Positions 31,967 to 39,519 of a DNA stretch of 56,063 bases are shown piece by piece. The DNA comes from Methanocorpusculum sp. (GTDB lineage: Archaea; Halobacteriota; Methanomicrobia; Methanomicrobiales; Methanocorpusculaceae): contig DALTWF010000008.1 of assembly GCA_029987235.1 (NCBI GenBank), forward strand, positions 1 through 56,063, in the 5' to 3' direction. Below the pieces are notes generated by a model that worked only from the letters and a program-made list of their open reading frames with translations, was not told the DNA's origin and made no database searches. Position numbers and translations under genes: made by a program. The number at the start of each line of letters is the position of its first letter. Positions within the stretch are counted from its first letter, which is position 1.

Positions 31967-32914
31967 ATGTCAAACGACAGACTTCTCGCAAACGTAGTCA
32001 GCATACTGCTCATGTGCGGCTACAATGTCTCGGAACGGTGCGAAATACGCCCGCGCAGTTTCGACCTTATGACGTCAAACGGCGAGAATCTGCTCGTAAT
32101 CAAGGTTGTTTCGCAGATTGATTCGGTTAACGAAGATGTTGCCTGGGACCTGGACAAAATAGCAAAACATCTCAAAGCAGTCCCCCTCATCATCGGTGAG
32201 CGCGCGCGTGACATGCCGCTTGAACGCGGGGCGATTTATCTGCGTTACGGAATCAACGCGGTCTCGTCTTCAACACTGTATGATTATCTTGCCGAAGGCG
32301 AACTGCCGCTTGTGTATGCCTCATCCGGCGGACTGTATGTAAATATTGACTCGGAAAAAATCCGCAGACGCAGGGAAGAGCTTGCCATGTCTTTGGGTGA
32401 CCTTGCCCACGCGCTCGGCGTATCCCGCAGGACGATTTCCAAATATGAAGACGGCATGGGCACAACACTTGACATGGCTATGCGGCTTGAGGAGTTTTTC
32501 GATGAAGATATTGTGCAGCCGATTGATTTGTTCAAGTACACGCCGGCAGAAGACGAGCGCATTCCGGCTGCCCTTGCTTCTGCGCATACCGAAGGAGAAG
32601 CCGCCGCACGGCCTGAGGACCACATGCGGTCTATAGGCATCAATGTACATGAGCTGCGCAGGTCGCCGTTCCACGCTTTTGCGGTCTTTGAGGATGAAAC
32701 GATTTTAACCTGCTACGGCACGCAGCAGAAGACGGTAAACAGGGCGGAGCTGGTCGGAAATATTTCGCAGATTTCCGGGACGCATTCGCTTTGTGTAGTA
32801 AGCGACTACAGCAAGGAGAAGAAAATCGGCAAGACCATTGTAATTGGTGAGGAGCGGCTGAAGAAAATGGAAGACGGTGAAGACCTGCTTGAGATGGTTG
32901 CCGACCATAAGTAG
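31967..32914 (+). CDS. Archaeal HTH-type (Xre-like) transcriptional regulator
   Basis: This 315-residue protein belongs to a conserved archaeal family of putative HTH regulators. It has an N-terminal domain with a restriction-fold-like core (RPRSFDLMTSNGENLLVIKVVSQID, about residues 24-50), then a Cro/Xre helix-turn-helix at about residues 128-175 (IRRRREELAMSLGDLAHALGVSRRTISKYEDGMGTTLDMAMRLEEFF), and a C-terminal domain of unknown role. Targets are unknown. It shares a short divergent promoter with tiaS and is followed by nikR after 77 bp. Confidence 0.88.
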   Translation: MSNDRLLANVVSILLMCGYNVSERCEIRPRSFDLMTSNGENLLVIKVVSQIDSVNEDVAWDLDKIAKHLKAVPLIIGERARDMPLERGAIYLRYGINAVSSSTLYDYLAEGELPLVYASSGGLYVNIDSEKIRRRREELAMSLGDLAHALGVSRRTISKYEDGMGTTLDMAMRLEEFFDEDIVQPIDLFKYTPAEDERIPAALASAHTEGEAAARPEDHMRSIGINVHELRRSPFHAFAVFEDETILTCYGTQQKTVNRAELVGNISQISGTHSLCVVSDYSKEKKIGKTIVIGEERLKKMEDGEDLLEMVADHK

Positions 32915-32991
32915 TCATCCGTATGCATTCCGCATAACTTTTTTCAGACTCTGTAACAACCCTGATATACTTTGAAAGCAAATATTTCATC

Positions 32992-33411
32992 ATGCCAGGT
33001 GACAATGAACTATCAAGAATCGGTGTTTCGCTTCCGGAAAATCTGCTGACCAAATTCGATACTATCATTGGGGGCAGGGGTTATTCTTCGCGGTCGGAAG
33101 GAATCCGTGATGCAATCCGTTCGTATATTACGTATTACGAATGGATGAATGATGTTGCAGGCGAGCGTCAGGGCGTAATAACAATGGTGTATGACCATGA
33201 CCAGCGGGGGCTTACGGAGGCTATTACGGAGATTCAGCATTCCAACCGTGAACTGATTCAGTCTACGATTCATTCGCATGTAAATGATGAGCGGTGTCTT
33301 GAGGTGGTTCTTGTCAGGGGAGACGGAAAGAAACTGAAAGGGCTTGCGGAGCGTCTGATGTCACTTAAGGGTGTCGAGTCGGTGAAACTGACGACGATAA
33401 AAACCGAATAA
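32992..33411 (+). CDS. nikR: Nickel-responsive regulator NikR
   Basis: This 139-residue protein has the ribbon-helix-helix DNA-binding domain (LSRIGVSLPENLLTKFDTIIGGRGYSSRSEGIRDAIRSYI, residues 7-46) and an ACT-like metal domain. The four high-affinity nickel ligands are recognisable: H83, H94, H96 and C102 (IHSHVNDERC), at the positions of H76, H87, H89 and C95 in Escherichia coli NikR. In a methanogen it should control uptake of nickel needed for hydrogenases, coenzyme M reductase F430 and CO dehydrogenase. No nickel transporter gene is adjacent in the window. Confidence 0.95.
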   Translation: MPGDNELSRIGVSLPENLLTKFDTIIGGRGYSSRSEGIRDAIRSYITYYEWMNDVAGERQGVITMVYDHDQRGLTEAITEIQHSNRELIQSTIHSHVNDERCLEVVLVRGDGKKLKGLAERLMSLKGVESVKLTTIKTE

Positions 33412-33424
33412 CTTTTTTTAATAT

Positions 33425-33446
33425 ATTGGGGTGTTTCCTTTCCGGA
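33425..33446 (+). terminator. Possible terminator hairpin after nikR
   Basis: tgtttcc and ggaaaca can pair around tttcc (about 33431-33449), just after the T-run following the nikR stop. A short stem; weak evidence. Confidence 0.3.
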
Positions 33447-33481
33447 AACAAAAAGTACGTGTCATCAGGGTATTGTATTGT

Positions 33482-33518
33482 CAGACTGAAAACCCAAAGG
33501 CAACTGGTTTTCTGTCTG
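33482..33518. other. 13-bp hairpin in the leader/intergenic region before the PAS sensor gene
   Basis: cagactgaaaacc (33482-33494) pairs with ggttttctgtctg (33506-33518) with one mismatch and an 11-base loop. It lies between nikR and the TATA region of the HTH-PAS gene, without a long T-run. It might be a terminator, an RNA element or a protein-binding site. Confidence 0.4.
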
Positions 33519-33558
33519 TTAATTACATATATGTCATTATAGTATTTAAAAATATCTG

Positions 33559-33575
33559 CTAATGCACAGCATTAG
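33559..33575. promoter_or_regulatory. Palindromic operator candidate in the HTH-PAS gene promoter
   Basis: CTAATGC-aca-GCATTAG is a perfect palindrome with 7-bp arms, placed directly after a TATA-like stretch (atagtatttaaaaatat, about 33538-33553) and some 50 bp upstream of the ATG at 33628. A further related half-site pair (tgcatt and atgcatta) occurs at 33581-33600. This position, at the transcription start, is typical for archaeal repressors, and the encoded protein has its own HTH, so autoregulation is likely. Confidence 0.55.
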
Positions 33576-33627
33576 TGTTGTGCATTGTCGCGATGCATTA
33601 ATATTCTGCCGCAACCAACATTCATGT

Positions 33628-34929
33628 ATGAGTGATGCAGAGTCCGGTTTTTCCGATATCCTTGAGCTCTTAAAGGCAAATCCGCGAGGCATGTCTGTGA
33701 CGGAAATAGCCGGGGCTGTGCATACGAACAGAAATACGGCCGCACGGTATCTGGATACGCTGCTGGTCTCCGGGCGTGTTGAGATGCGGTCCTTCGGCAA
33801 GGCGAAGGTCTTTTTCCTCTCAAAGCGTGTGCCGGTTTCGGCAATGCTCAATCTCTCATCGGAGATGGTGCTTTTAATCGATTCAGACCTGAAGGTTATT
33901 CAGGTCAATGACCCGCTGCTTTCTTTTCTGCATGCGGATGCAGAAGATATTGCGGGGTGTCCTATCTATGAGGGTGCGTGCCGGGCGTTCTGCAGCGATA
34001 TCCTTACCGAGCAGATCCGGCGCGCCCTTGCAGGTGAGATGATTAAAAGCGAGCTGCGGCTGTATCTGGAGGGTGGAGAATGTTATCTTGAAGAGCGGAT
34101 TTCACCTATGGTTCTTTCGGACGGAAGACCGGGTGTCACCCTGATTTTGGATGATATTACGGCGGAAGTGCAGGCAAAGTCCGCGCTTGAGCAGAGCGAG
34201 TCATTGTTTCGCCGGCTTGTGGAGACTGTGCAGGATGTGATGTGGGAGGTGGATGAGTCGTTTGCCATTCAGTACATAAGTCCGCAGATTGAAAAGCTGC
34301 TTGGTTATTCTGCGGAAGAGCTTATCGGCCGCAGGTTTTCGGATCTGATGCCTTCTGATGCCGGAAAGCGTTTCTCCTGGGAGCTTGAGTCCTGTGTTTC
34401 GCAGGAAAACGGGTTTGTTCTGCATGATTTTCCGCTGACAAGGAGTGACGGGCGGAAAATACATTGTGAGTTCTGTGCAACGCCGGTGATTATCGAAGGT
34501 GAGGCGGATGTGTTTTTAGGTTACAGCGGGGCGCTGCATGATGTGTCTGCGCAGCATAATGCGGAGCTTTCCGCACGACGCTGGAAATTTTTCCTTGATG
34601 CGGTGATTGACAATATTCCTTCTCTGATTGCTGTTATTGATGAAAAGGAGAGGAGGGTTGTGTATGTAAACGAGCGGCTTGAGGAGGAAATCGGTTATCC
34701 TGAAGAGCAGCTGACGCTGCTTTCTGCAGATGAATTTGCATCGGCTGTGGGTTCTGCCAAACTTGCAGAAATGTTTGCAGGCAATGGTCTTTCGGAAATA
34801 ACGGATTCTATTATTTTGCAGGGGAAAACGTATGTTTCAGATATCCGGATTGTGCATTTCAGTCTGATGGATGAGCAGCCGTATTGTGTGGTGATTTTCA
34901 GTCATCCGGAACCGGTGGAAGATGACTGA
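33628..34929 (+). CDS. HTH-PAS domain sensor/regulator without kinase domain
   Basis: This 433-residue protein has an N-terminal winged helix (DILELLKANPRGMSVTEIAGAVHTNRNTAARYLDTLLVSGRVEMRSFG, residues about 8-55) followed by three PAS-type domains (starting near LNLSSEMVLLIDSDLKVIQVND, then LFRRLVETVQDVMWEVDESFAIQYISPQIEKLLGYSAEELIG, then FLDAVIDNIPSLIAVIDEKERRVVYVNERLEEEIGYPEEQL). No histidine kinase or output domain follows. It is thus a one-component sensor: PAS domains may bind a ligand or heme and control DNA binding. The start at 33628 begins the HTH; the frame opens at 33562. A palindrome lies in the promoter. Confidence 0.85.
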   Translation: MSDAESGFSDILELLKANPRGMSVTEIAGAVHTNRNTAARYLDTLLVSGRVEMRSFGKAKVFFLSKRVPVSAMLNLSSEMVLLIDSDLKVIQVNDPLLSFLHADAEDIAGCPIYEGACRAFCSDILTEQIRRALAGEMIKSELRLYLEGGECYLEERISPMVLSDGRPGVTLILDDITAEVQAKSALEQSESLFRRLVETVQDVMWEVDESFAIQYISPQIEKLLGYSAEELIGRRFSDLMPSDAGKRFSWELESCVSQENGFVLHDFPLTRSDGRKIHCEFCATPVIIEGEADVFLGYSGALHDVSAQHNAELSARRWKFFLDAVIDNIPSLIAVIDEKERRVVYVNERLEEEIGYPEEQLTLLSADEFASAVGSAKLAEMFAGNGLSEITDSIILQGKTYVSDIRIVHFSLMDEQPYCVVIFSHPEPVEDD

Positions 34930-34978
34930 AACGGTAAAGTTCATAATTTATCTGCGCTAATAGTATAGTCGTATTTTT

Positions 34979-35061
34979 GCGAGAGTATCCGAGCGGCCAA
35001 AGGAGGCTGACTCAAGATCAGCTCATGCAGATGTTCGCGGGTTCGAATCCCTCCTCTCGCA
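34979..35061 (+). tRNA. tRNA-Leu (anticodon CAA)
   Basis: Acceptor stem GCGAGAG (34979-34985) pairs with CTCTCGC (35054-35060), followed by discriminator A; CCA is not encoded. The anticodon stem GCTGA/TCAGC encloses the loop CTCAAGA, giving anticodon CAA. A long variable arm follows, and the T arm has GCGGGTTCGAATCCCTC-like sequence, so it is a class II tRNA. The type II shape plus CAA identify leucine. A TATA-like run (ataattta) lies about 30 bp upstream. No intron is seen. Confidence 0.95.
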
Positions 35062-35144
35062 TCTGTCAAGTGTGTTAAATCACCCTGCCCCCCCCTATTT
35101 AAACATGGAGAAACCTTATCCTCTTTTACTGCCAATTAGTAGGT

Positions 35145-35525
35145 ATGGGATTTTTAGATGATCTGAAAAGTGCTGCAAAAGAAAGTGCAGCCGATATAAA
35201 AAACACGGTCCGCTCCGAAGAACTTAAAAGTCAGATTCGTGACCTTGAGCGCAGGGAAAACGAGACCTATGCTGAAATCGGACGTGAAGCAGTCGCATTA
35301 GACGGTCCTGACAAGTTCGGCGAAAAAGGCAGCACGCTCATGAAACTGCAGTCCGAAATCGAAACAAGGAAAAACGAACTTGCATCCCTTGAGAAAAAGC
35401 CTGATGCGGCGGCGGATGGGGAAACAAAGGCTGAAGCGCCGGCAAAGAAATTCTGCACCCAGTGCGGGGCGCAAGCCGGTGAAGGCATGAAGTTCTGCGG
35501 CATGTGCGGCGCAAAACTCGAATAA
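35145..35525 (+). CDS. Zinc-ribbon protein with coiled coil
   Basis: This 126-residue protein has an N-terminal alpha-helical, coiled-coil-like region (residues about 5-85, rich in E, K, A), a short Pro/Ala linker, and a C-terminal zinc ribbon: FCTQCGAQAGEGMKFCGMCGAKL with the CxxC-x10-CxxC spacing. Such zinc-ribbon plus helical proteins are abundant in methanogens and not functionally characterised. It is followed by a 60-bp gap with a TATA box for the next operon. Confidence 0.75.
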   Translation: MGFLDDLKSAAKESAADIKNTVRSEELKSQIRDLERRENETYAEIGREAVALDGPDKFGEKGSTLMKLQSEIETRKNELASLEKKPDAAADGETKAEAPAKKFCTQCGAQAGEGMKFCGMCGAKLE

Positions 35526-35551
35526 CTTTTTTTTCCGGCACATACCCTTCC

Positions 35552-35560
35552 CTTTATATA
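35552..35560 (+). promoter_or_regulatory. TATA box of the homocysteine operon
   Basis: ctttatata lies 26-34 bp before the ATG at 35586, ideal for a leaderless transcript starting at or near that ATG. This supports 35586 over the earlier ATG at 35568. Confidence 0.6.
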
Positions 35561-35585
35561 GAATGGAGTGGAATACTTATTTACT

Positions 35586-37094
35586 ATGCAAAAATCCATC
35601 GAAGAAATAAATGAACGGATACGCGATGGAAGCGTTCGTGTAGTTACCGCTGACAAAATGCCTGATATTGTAGACGAATTAGGTATTTCCGGCGCGCTCA
35701 AAGAGGTTGACGTAGTCACTACCGGAACGTTTGGGGCGATGTGTTCATCGGGCGCATTCTTTAACTTCGGTCATGCGGAAATCCCCATCAGAATGGACCA
35801 CATGTACTTAAATAACGTCGAAGCTCATGCCGGACTTGCTGCAGTTGACTGCTATCTCGGTGCAACACAGGAATCAACCACCGTACGCGATGTCTATGGC
35901 GGAGCGCATGTTATTGAGGACTTTATTGCCGGAAAATCAGTGGAACTGCGTGCAACTTCCAAAGGAACAGACTGTTATCCGCGCCGCGCAATCACAAATG
36001 ATTTCACCCTTGATGATTTAAACCAGGCAATCATGGTCAATCCGCGCAATTCGTACCAGTGTTACGATGCAGCAACAAATATGGGCAGCCGTGCAATCAG
36101 AACATATATGGGATGCCTTCTTCCTAACCACAAAAATGTCACCTATTCCGGAGCGGGAGCGCTTTCTCCGGTCTCAAACGACCCGGGATTTTCCATTATC
36201 GGTTCGGGAACGCCGATTTTCCTTGCCGGTGCGAATGGAATCGTGGTCGGGGAAGGAACCCAGTCTTCTCCTGCAAAGGGCTTTGGAACGTTAATGACCT
36301 GCGGCAACATGAAGGATATGTCAACCGATTATCTGCGGGCAGCGACCATGACCGGGTACGGTGTTACCATGTATGTGGGTGTCGGTGTGCCGATTCCGGT
36401 AATTAACGAGCAGATTGTCAAAAACACGGCAGTACGCGATGAAGACCTTGTTACCGAAATCGTTGATTACGGAACGCCGTGCCGCGACCGGCCGACTATC
36501 CGGGAAGTGACGTATGCCGAGCTTAAATCCGGCAAAGTCGAGATAAACGGCGAGGAAATCAGAACGTCGTCTCTTTCCAGTTACAGAAAAGCGTGCGAGG
36601 TTGCGCAGGAGCTTACGAAGAGAATAGAGTCGGGTGCGTTTACCGTAGCCCTTCCGACGCGGCCGATTAATGGAAAGAAGGTCAATCACGTCATGATTGA
36701 AAAAGGAACAACGGTGCGTGTCAGTGAACTGATGGAGCGCAAGGTTATTACTATCGGTGGAGAGGACAGTGTAAAAGAGGCAGCCCGCCGGCTTTTGAAG
36801 GGTGAAACGAACCATCTGCCGGTTATTGACCGTGAAAACCGCCTCTGCGGCATTGTTACGACGTATGACGTGTCAAAGGCGTTTGCAAACGACAATCAGG
36901 ACAAGAATGTGACTGATATCATGACAAAACGGGTTATTACGACCGGGGCTGATGTTCCGGTTGATGTTGCCGCACGTACGCTTCAGAAAAACAATATCGG
37001 TGCTCTTGTTGTTGTTGATACGGCAAACAAAGTGCTTGGTCTGCTTCATTCGTATGCGCTGGGCGACCTTGTCGGAAGGAGGGGGGCGCAGTGA
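35586..37094 (+). CDS. Homocysteine biosynthesis protein (L-aspartate semialdehyde sulfurtransferase, DUF39) with C-terminal CBS pair
   Basis: This 502-residue protein has an N-terminal DUF39 domain (about residues 1-370) with the two conserved cysteines C53 (GAMCSSG) and C130 (KGTDCYP), which correspond to the pair needed in Methanosarcina acetivorans MA1821, and two C-terminal CBS domains (VRVSELMERKVITIGGEDSVKEAA and VTDIMTKRVITTGADVPVDVAA). It is proposed to convert L-aspartate semialdehyde plus sulfide to homocysteine. The CBS domains suggest control by adenosyl ligands. It overlaps the NIL-ferredoxin gene by 4 bp (GTGA) and is followed by UPF0280. Confidence 0.92.
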   Translation: MQKSIEEINERIRDGSVRVVTADKMPDIVDELGISGALKEVDVVTTGTFGAMCSSGAFFNFGHAEIPIRMDHMYLNNVEAHAGLAAVDCYLGATQESTTVRDVYGGAHVIEDFIAGKSVELRATSKGTDCYPRRAITNDFTLDDLNQAIMVNPRNSYQCYDAATNMGSRAIRTYMGCLLPNHKNVTYSGAGALSPVSNDPGFSIIGSGTPIFLAGANGIVVGEGTQSSPAKGFGTLMTCGNMKDMSTDYLRAATMTGYGVTMYVGVGVPIPVINEQIVKNTAVRDEDLVTEIVDYGTPCRDRPTIREVTYAELKSGKVEINGEEIRTSSLSSYRKACEVAQELTKRIESGAFTVALPTRPINGKKVNHVMIEKGTTVRVSELMERKVITIGGEDSVKEAARRLLKGETNHLPVIDRENRLCGIVTTYDVSKAFANDNQDKNVTDIMTKRVITTGADVPVDVAARTLQKNNIGALVVVDTANKVLGLLHSYALGDLVGRRGAQ

Positions 37095-37483
37095 AGCTTC
37101 TTGCGGAGTTTTCCGGTGAGGCAACCCAGAAGCCGAGTATTGCGGAGGCAATCCTGAAGTCCGGTGTTGCGGTGGATATCGAGCGGGCGCAGATTGAGGG
37201 TGATTACGGGTGGACGCTTCTTTTTGTTGAGGAAAAGGATGCAGAGAAGTTTATTTCCGCGCTTGAGGCGCCGGGTATTACTATCAAAATCCAGAAGAAT
37301 GCGGTCGTGTACAATCCGGACGAGTGTGTGGACTGCGGTCTTTGCATAAGCATCTGTCAGAAGGAGGTTTTTTCTTTTGACAAGGACTGGAAGCTGTGTC
37401 TTGATGCGGACCGGTGTGTTTTATGCGGGCGCTGTGCGGCGTTTTGTCCGCAGCGCGCTCTTTCTGTTGAAAGAGACGCGTAA
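37091..37483 (+). CDS. NIL-domain / 4Fe-4S ferredoxin partner of the sulfurtransferase
   Basis: This 130-residue protein has an N-terminal NIL-type domain (residues about 1-70) and two 4Fe-4S motifs: CVDCGLCISIC and CVLCGRCAAFC, each followed by an upstream/downstream Pro/Gln-Cys pattern. The homologue MA1822 works with the DUF39 enzyme in homocysteine synthesis, probably as electron carrier in sulfide reduction. It starts with GTG overlapping the preceding TGA. It should be translationally coupled to the enzyme. Confidence 0.9.
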   Translation: MKLLAEFSGEATQKPSIAEAILKSGVAVDIERAQIEGDYGWTLLFVEEKDAEKFISALEAPGITIKIQKNAVVYNPDECVDCGLCISICQKEVFSFDKDWKLCLDADRCVLCGRCAAFCPQRALSVERDA

Positions 37484-37494
37484 TCTTTTTTTTT

Positions 37495-38193
37495 ATGCTG
37501 CGACAACATTTTGCTTATAAGCAGACAATTACTACGATTTTAGCAGATTGTGCGGAGGATATTGATGCGGCAAAATCGGCGATGCTTTGCGCCCGTGCGG
37601 ATTTGGAGGGGTATATCGCGTCGGACCCGTTTTTTTCGATGACGTATGATGCATATGCTGCACGGGAGTCTGCGCCTGAAATCGTGCGGAGGATGAGTGA
37701 GGCGTCGCTTTCTGCAAATGTGGGGCCGATGGCTTCTGTTGCGGCTTCAATCGCGTGGGCGGGTGTTGAGGCGATGAAGGATTCGGGTGCTTTGTTTGGT
37801 TTAATCGATAACGGGGGGGATATTGCGGTTTTTTCCGACCGGGATGTTTCTATAGGTATTTTTGCGGGGAATGCGCCGTCTTCTTCGAAGTATGCGTTTG
37901 TTCTTCCGCCGCAGAGGGATATTGCGGGTGTTTGTACGAGTTCTGCAACGGTCGGTCCTTCGGTTTCGTTTGGTATTGCGGATGCGGTGGTCTGTTTTTC
38001 GGCAAATCCGGCGAAGGCGGATGCGTGGGCTACGGGGCTTTGCAATGTTATTACGCCGGAGAATTTTGTTACGCCTTCTGATGCGGATATTTCCGGAGTT
38101 TATGCGGTTGCCGGTGACTGGATTGGGAAATGGGGGGTTTTGCCGCGGATTGTATCTGCTGAGGTTGATGCGGGGCTGATTACGAAGGGGTAG
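37495..38193 (+). CDS. UPF0280 / COG2122 ApbE-like protein
   Basis: This 232-residue protein matches UPF0280 (COG2122): SASLSANVGPMASVAASIAWAGVEAM, LIDNGGDIAVFSD and GVCTSSATVGPSVSFGIADAVVCFS. The fold is related to ApbE flavin transferases. In Methanosarcina a COG2122 protein (MA1715) participates in homocysteine formation from sulfide. It completes the three-gene set with the DUF39 enzyme and the ferredoxin, 11 bp after the latter. Its exact reaction is not established. Downstream genes are unrelated. Confidence 0.88.
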   Translation: MLRQHFAYKQTITTILADCAEDIDAAKSAMLCARADLEGYIASDPFFSMTYDAYAARESAPEIVRRMSEASLSANVGPMASVAASIAWAGVEAMKDSGALFGLIDNGGDIAVFSDRDVSIGIFAGNAPSSSKYAFVLPPQRDIAGVCTSSATVGPSVSFGIADAVVCFSANPAKADAWATGLCNVITPENFVTPSDADISGVYAVAGDWIGKWGVLPRIVSAEVDAGLITKG

Positions 38194-38257
38194 AAGGATG
38201 GAGACCCCGGGTATTTTCAGTAATTGATTTATAAGATGCTGACACATTAATTGTATT

Positions 38258-39328
38258 ATGAAAATATTTGGTGCAGTATTATGCATTCTTCTGCTTGCGG
38301 GCTCTCTCTTCTTTGGGGCGGGTGCGGCGATTGAGTTTTATTCTGATGCGGTTGTAAATCCGTCGGGTGATTTAAAGTTCGGTGACAAGGTTTCCGTTGA
38401 TATGACTTTTACGGCGGTCGGTAGCGAGCTGACAGGTCTTTCGTTTTCCACGCCTCTGGAAAAGACCGACTGGGTTTTAAATTTCTATAACGGAAATAAA
38501 CGTGTGTTTAACTACACGCCTAATGGCAGTTCGTTTGAGCTTCCGGTGTGGCCGAACAGGGAGGATATGGAGGTTTCTGTTGTTCTTTCCCTGACAGGTA
38601 CGGTTCCGATGAAGATGTCGGGTCATTCTGTATCTATGCTTGAAATTGCAGCAAAAGACGGAAGCAAGTATGCTTCGCCGGTTCAGAGAGTCGTTGGTTC
38701 GGTTTATGTTACGCCGACGAAGTCTCCTTCAGAAAATCCGGCGGCGACTCAGACTTATGTGCCTGTTGCGCGGATTTCTTTTGATAAGAAGGCGTTTTCT
38801 GTGTCTCCGTCGAAGCTTTCGGTTGGGAAGTATGTTCAGGGTGAGATGGTTGCCAGGGTTCCGGAGAAGTTGCGTGCTGAGGTTGTGCTTTCGTCTCCAC
38901 TTGAGAATGTGCATTTCTCGGTGTCGCAGGTTTGTTCGGACGGGAGGAGGCTTGCGTATCTGCAGGGGAATGGTTCGCCGTATGTTGTTCCTGCATCTAC
39001 GGTGTATGTTGATGAGGGGTATAATCTGGTGATTTCGTTTACAGGTACGGTGCCGGAGAAGCTTGCGGGAGAGGAGTTTTCGCTTCTGTCGGTTGATGCG
39101 GGTGAGCATGGGTCTTTTGTGTCGCCTGTAGAGGTGATTGCTGCAAAGGAGCCGGTTGTTTCTCCGATGTCTGATACAAATGCAGGTACAGATATGCAGT
39201 CCGGTGTTCCGACGGTTGTGCAGACGGAGGTTCCGTCAGGGGTTTCTGATGTTCCTGCCGTGTCTGAGCCGCAGAGTTATGATCTGATTGCGATGTTTGT
39301 GAACTGGGTTAAGTCGTTGTTTGGATAA
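38258..39328 (+). CDS. Exported protein with two repeated beta-domains
   Basis: This 356-residue protein has a signal peptide (MKIFGAVLCILLLAGSLFFGAGAA). Two related domains follow, roughly residues 25-150 and 168-300. Shared elements are KFGDKVSVDMTF/VGKYVQGEMVA, SFSTPLEKTDWVL/VLSSPLENVHFSV and VVLSLTGTVPMKMSG/VISFTGTVPEKLAG. A Pro/Ser/Thr linker separates them, and the C-terminus (DLIAMFVNWVKSLFG) is an amphipathic or membrane-associated helix. No catalytic motif is seen. Methanogen surface proteins often contain such sandwiches. It stands alone between the homocysteine operon and the ychF gene. Confidence 0.7.
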   Translation: MKIFGAVLCILLLAGSLFFGAGAAIEFYSDAVVNPSGDLKFGDKVSVDMTFTAVGSELTGLSFSTPLEKTDWVLNFYNGNKRVFNYTPNGSSFELPVWPNREDMEVSVVLSLTGTVPMKMSGHSVSMLEIAAKDGSKYASPVQRVVGSVYVTPTKSPSENPAATQTYVPVARISFDKKAFSVSPSKLSVGKYVQGEMVARVPEKLRAEVVLSSPLENVHFSVSQVCSDGRRLAYLQGNGSPYVVPASTVYVDEGYNLVISFTGTVPEKLAGEEFSLLSVDAGEHGSFVSPVEVIAAKEPVVSPMSDTNAGTDMQSGVPTVVQTEVPSGVSDVPAVSEPQSYDLIAMFVNWVKSLFG

Positions 39329-39519
39329 GGGCAGGGGCTTTTTTCTTTTTTTTGGGTTTTTCCGGCAGTTGTACCACGGGTCACTGAATTTTTGCGTAAA
39401 TGTTGTGTCAGGTATGCATTTTTGCTGCAGAAGATGAGGGTATTTTTGCATGTTGTATATTATGGTAACTGACTTGGATTCAGACCGGAAAAACAGACAC
39501 CGAAAAAAAAAAATAAAAA

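Noticed and set aside
34941..35135. Minus-strand open frame of 64 residues with GGIRTREH
   Set aside because: This is an antisense translation of the tRNA-Leu gene, a common artefact.
37801..38286. R/N-rich minus-strand open frame of 161 residues
   Set aside because: Opposite the UPF0280 gene; low-complexity translation without homologous features.
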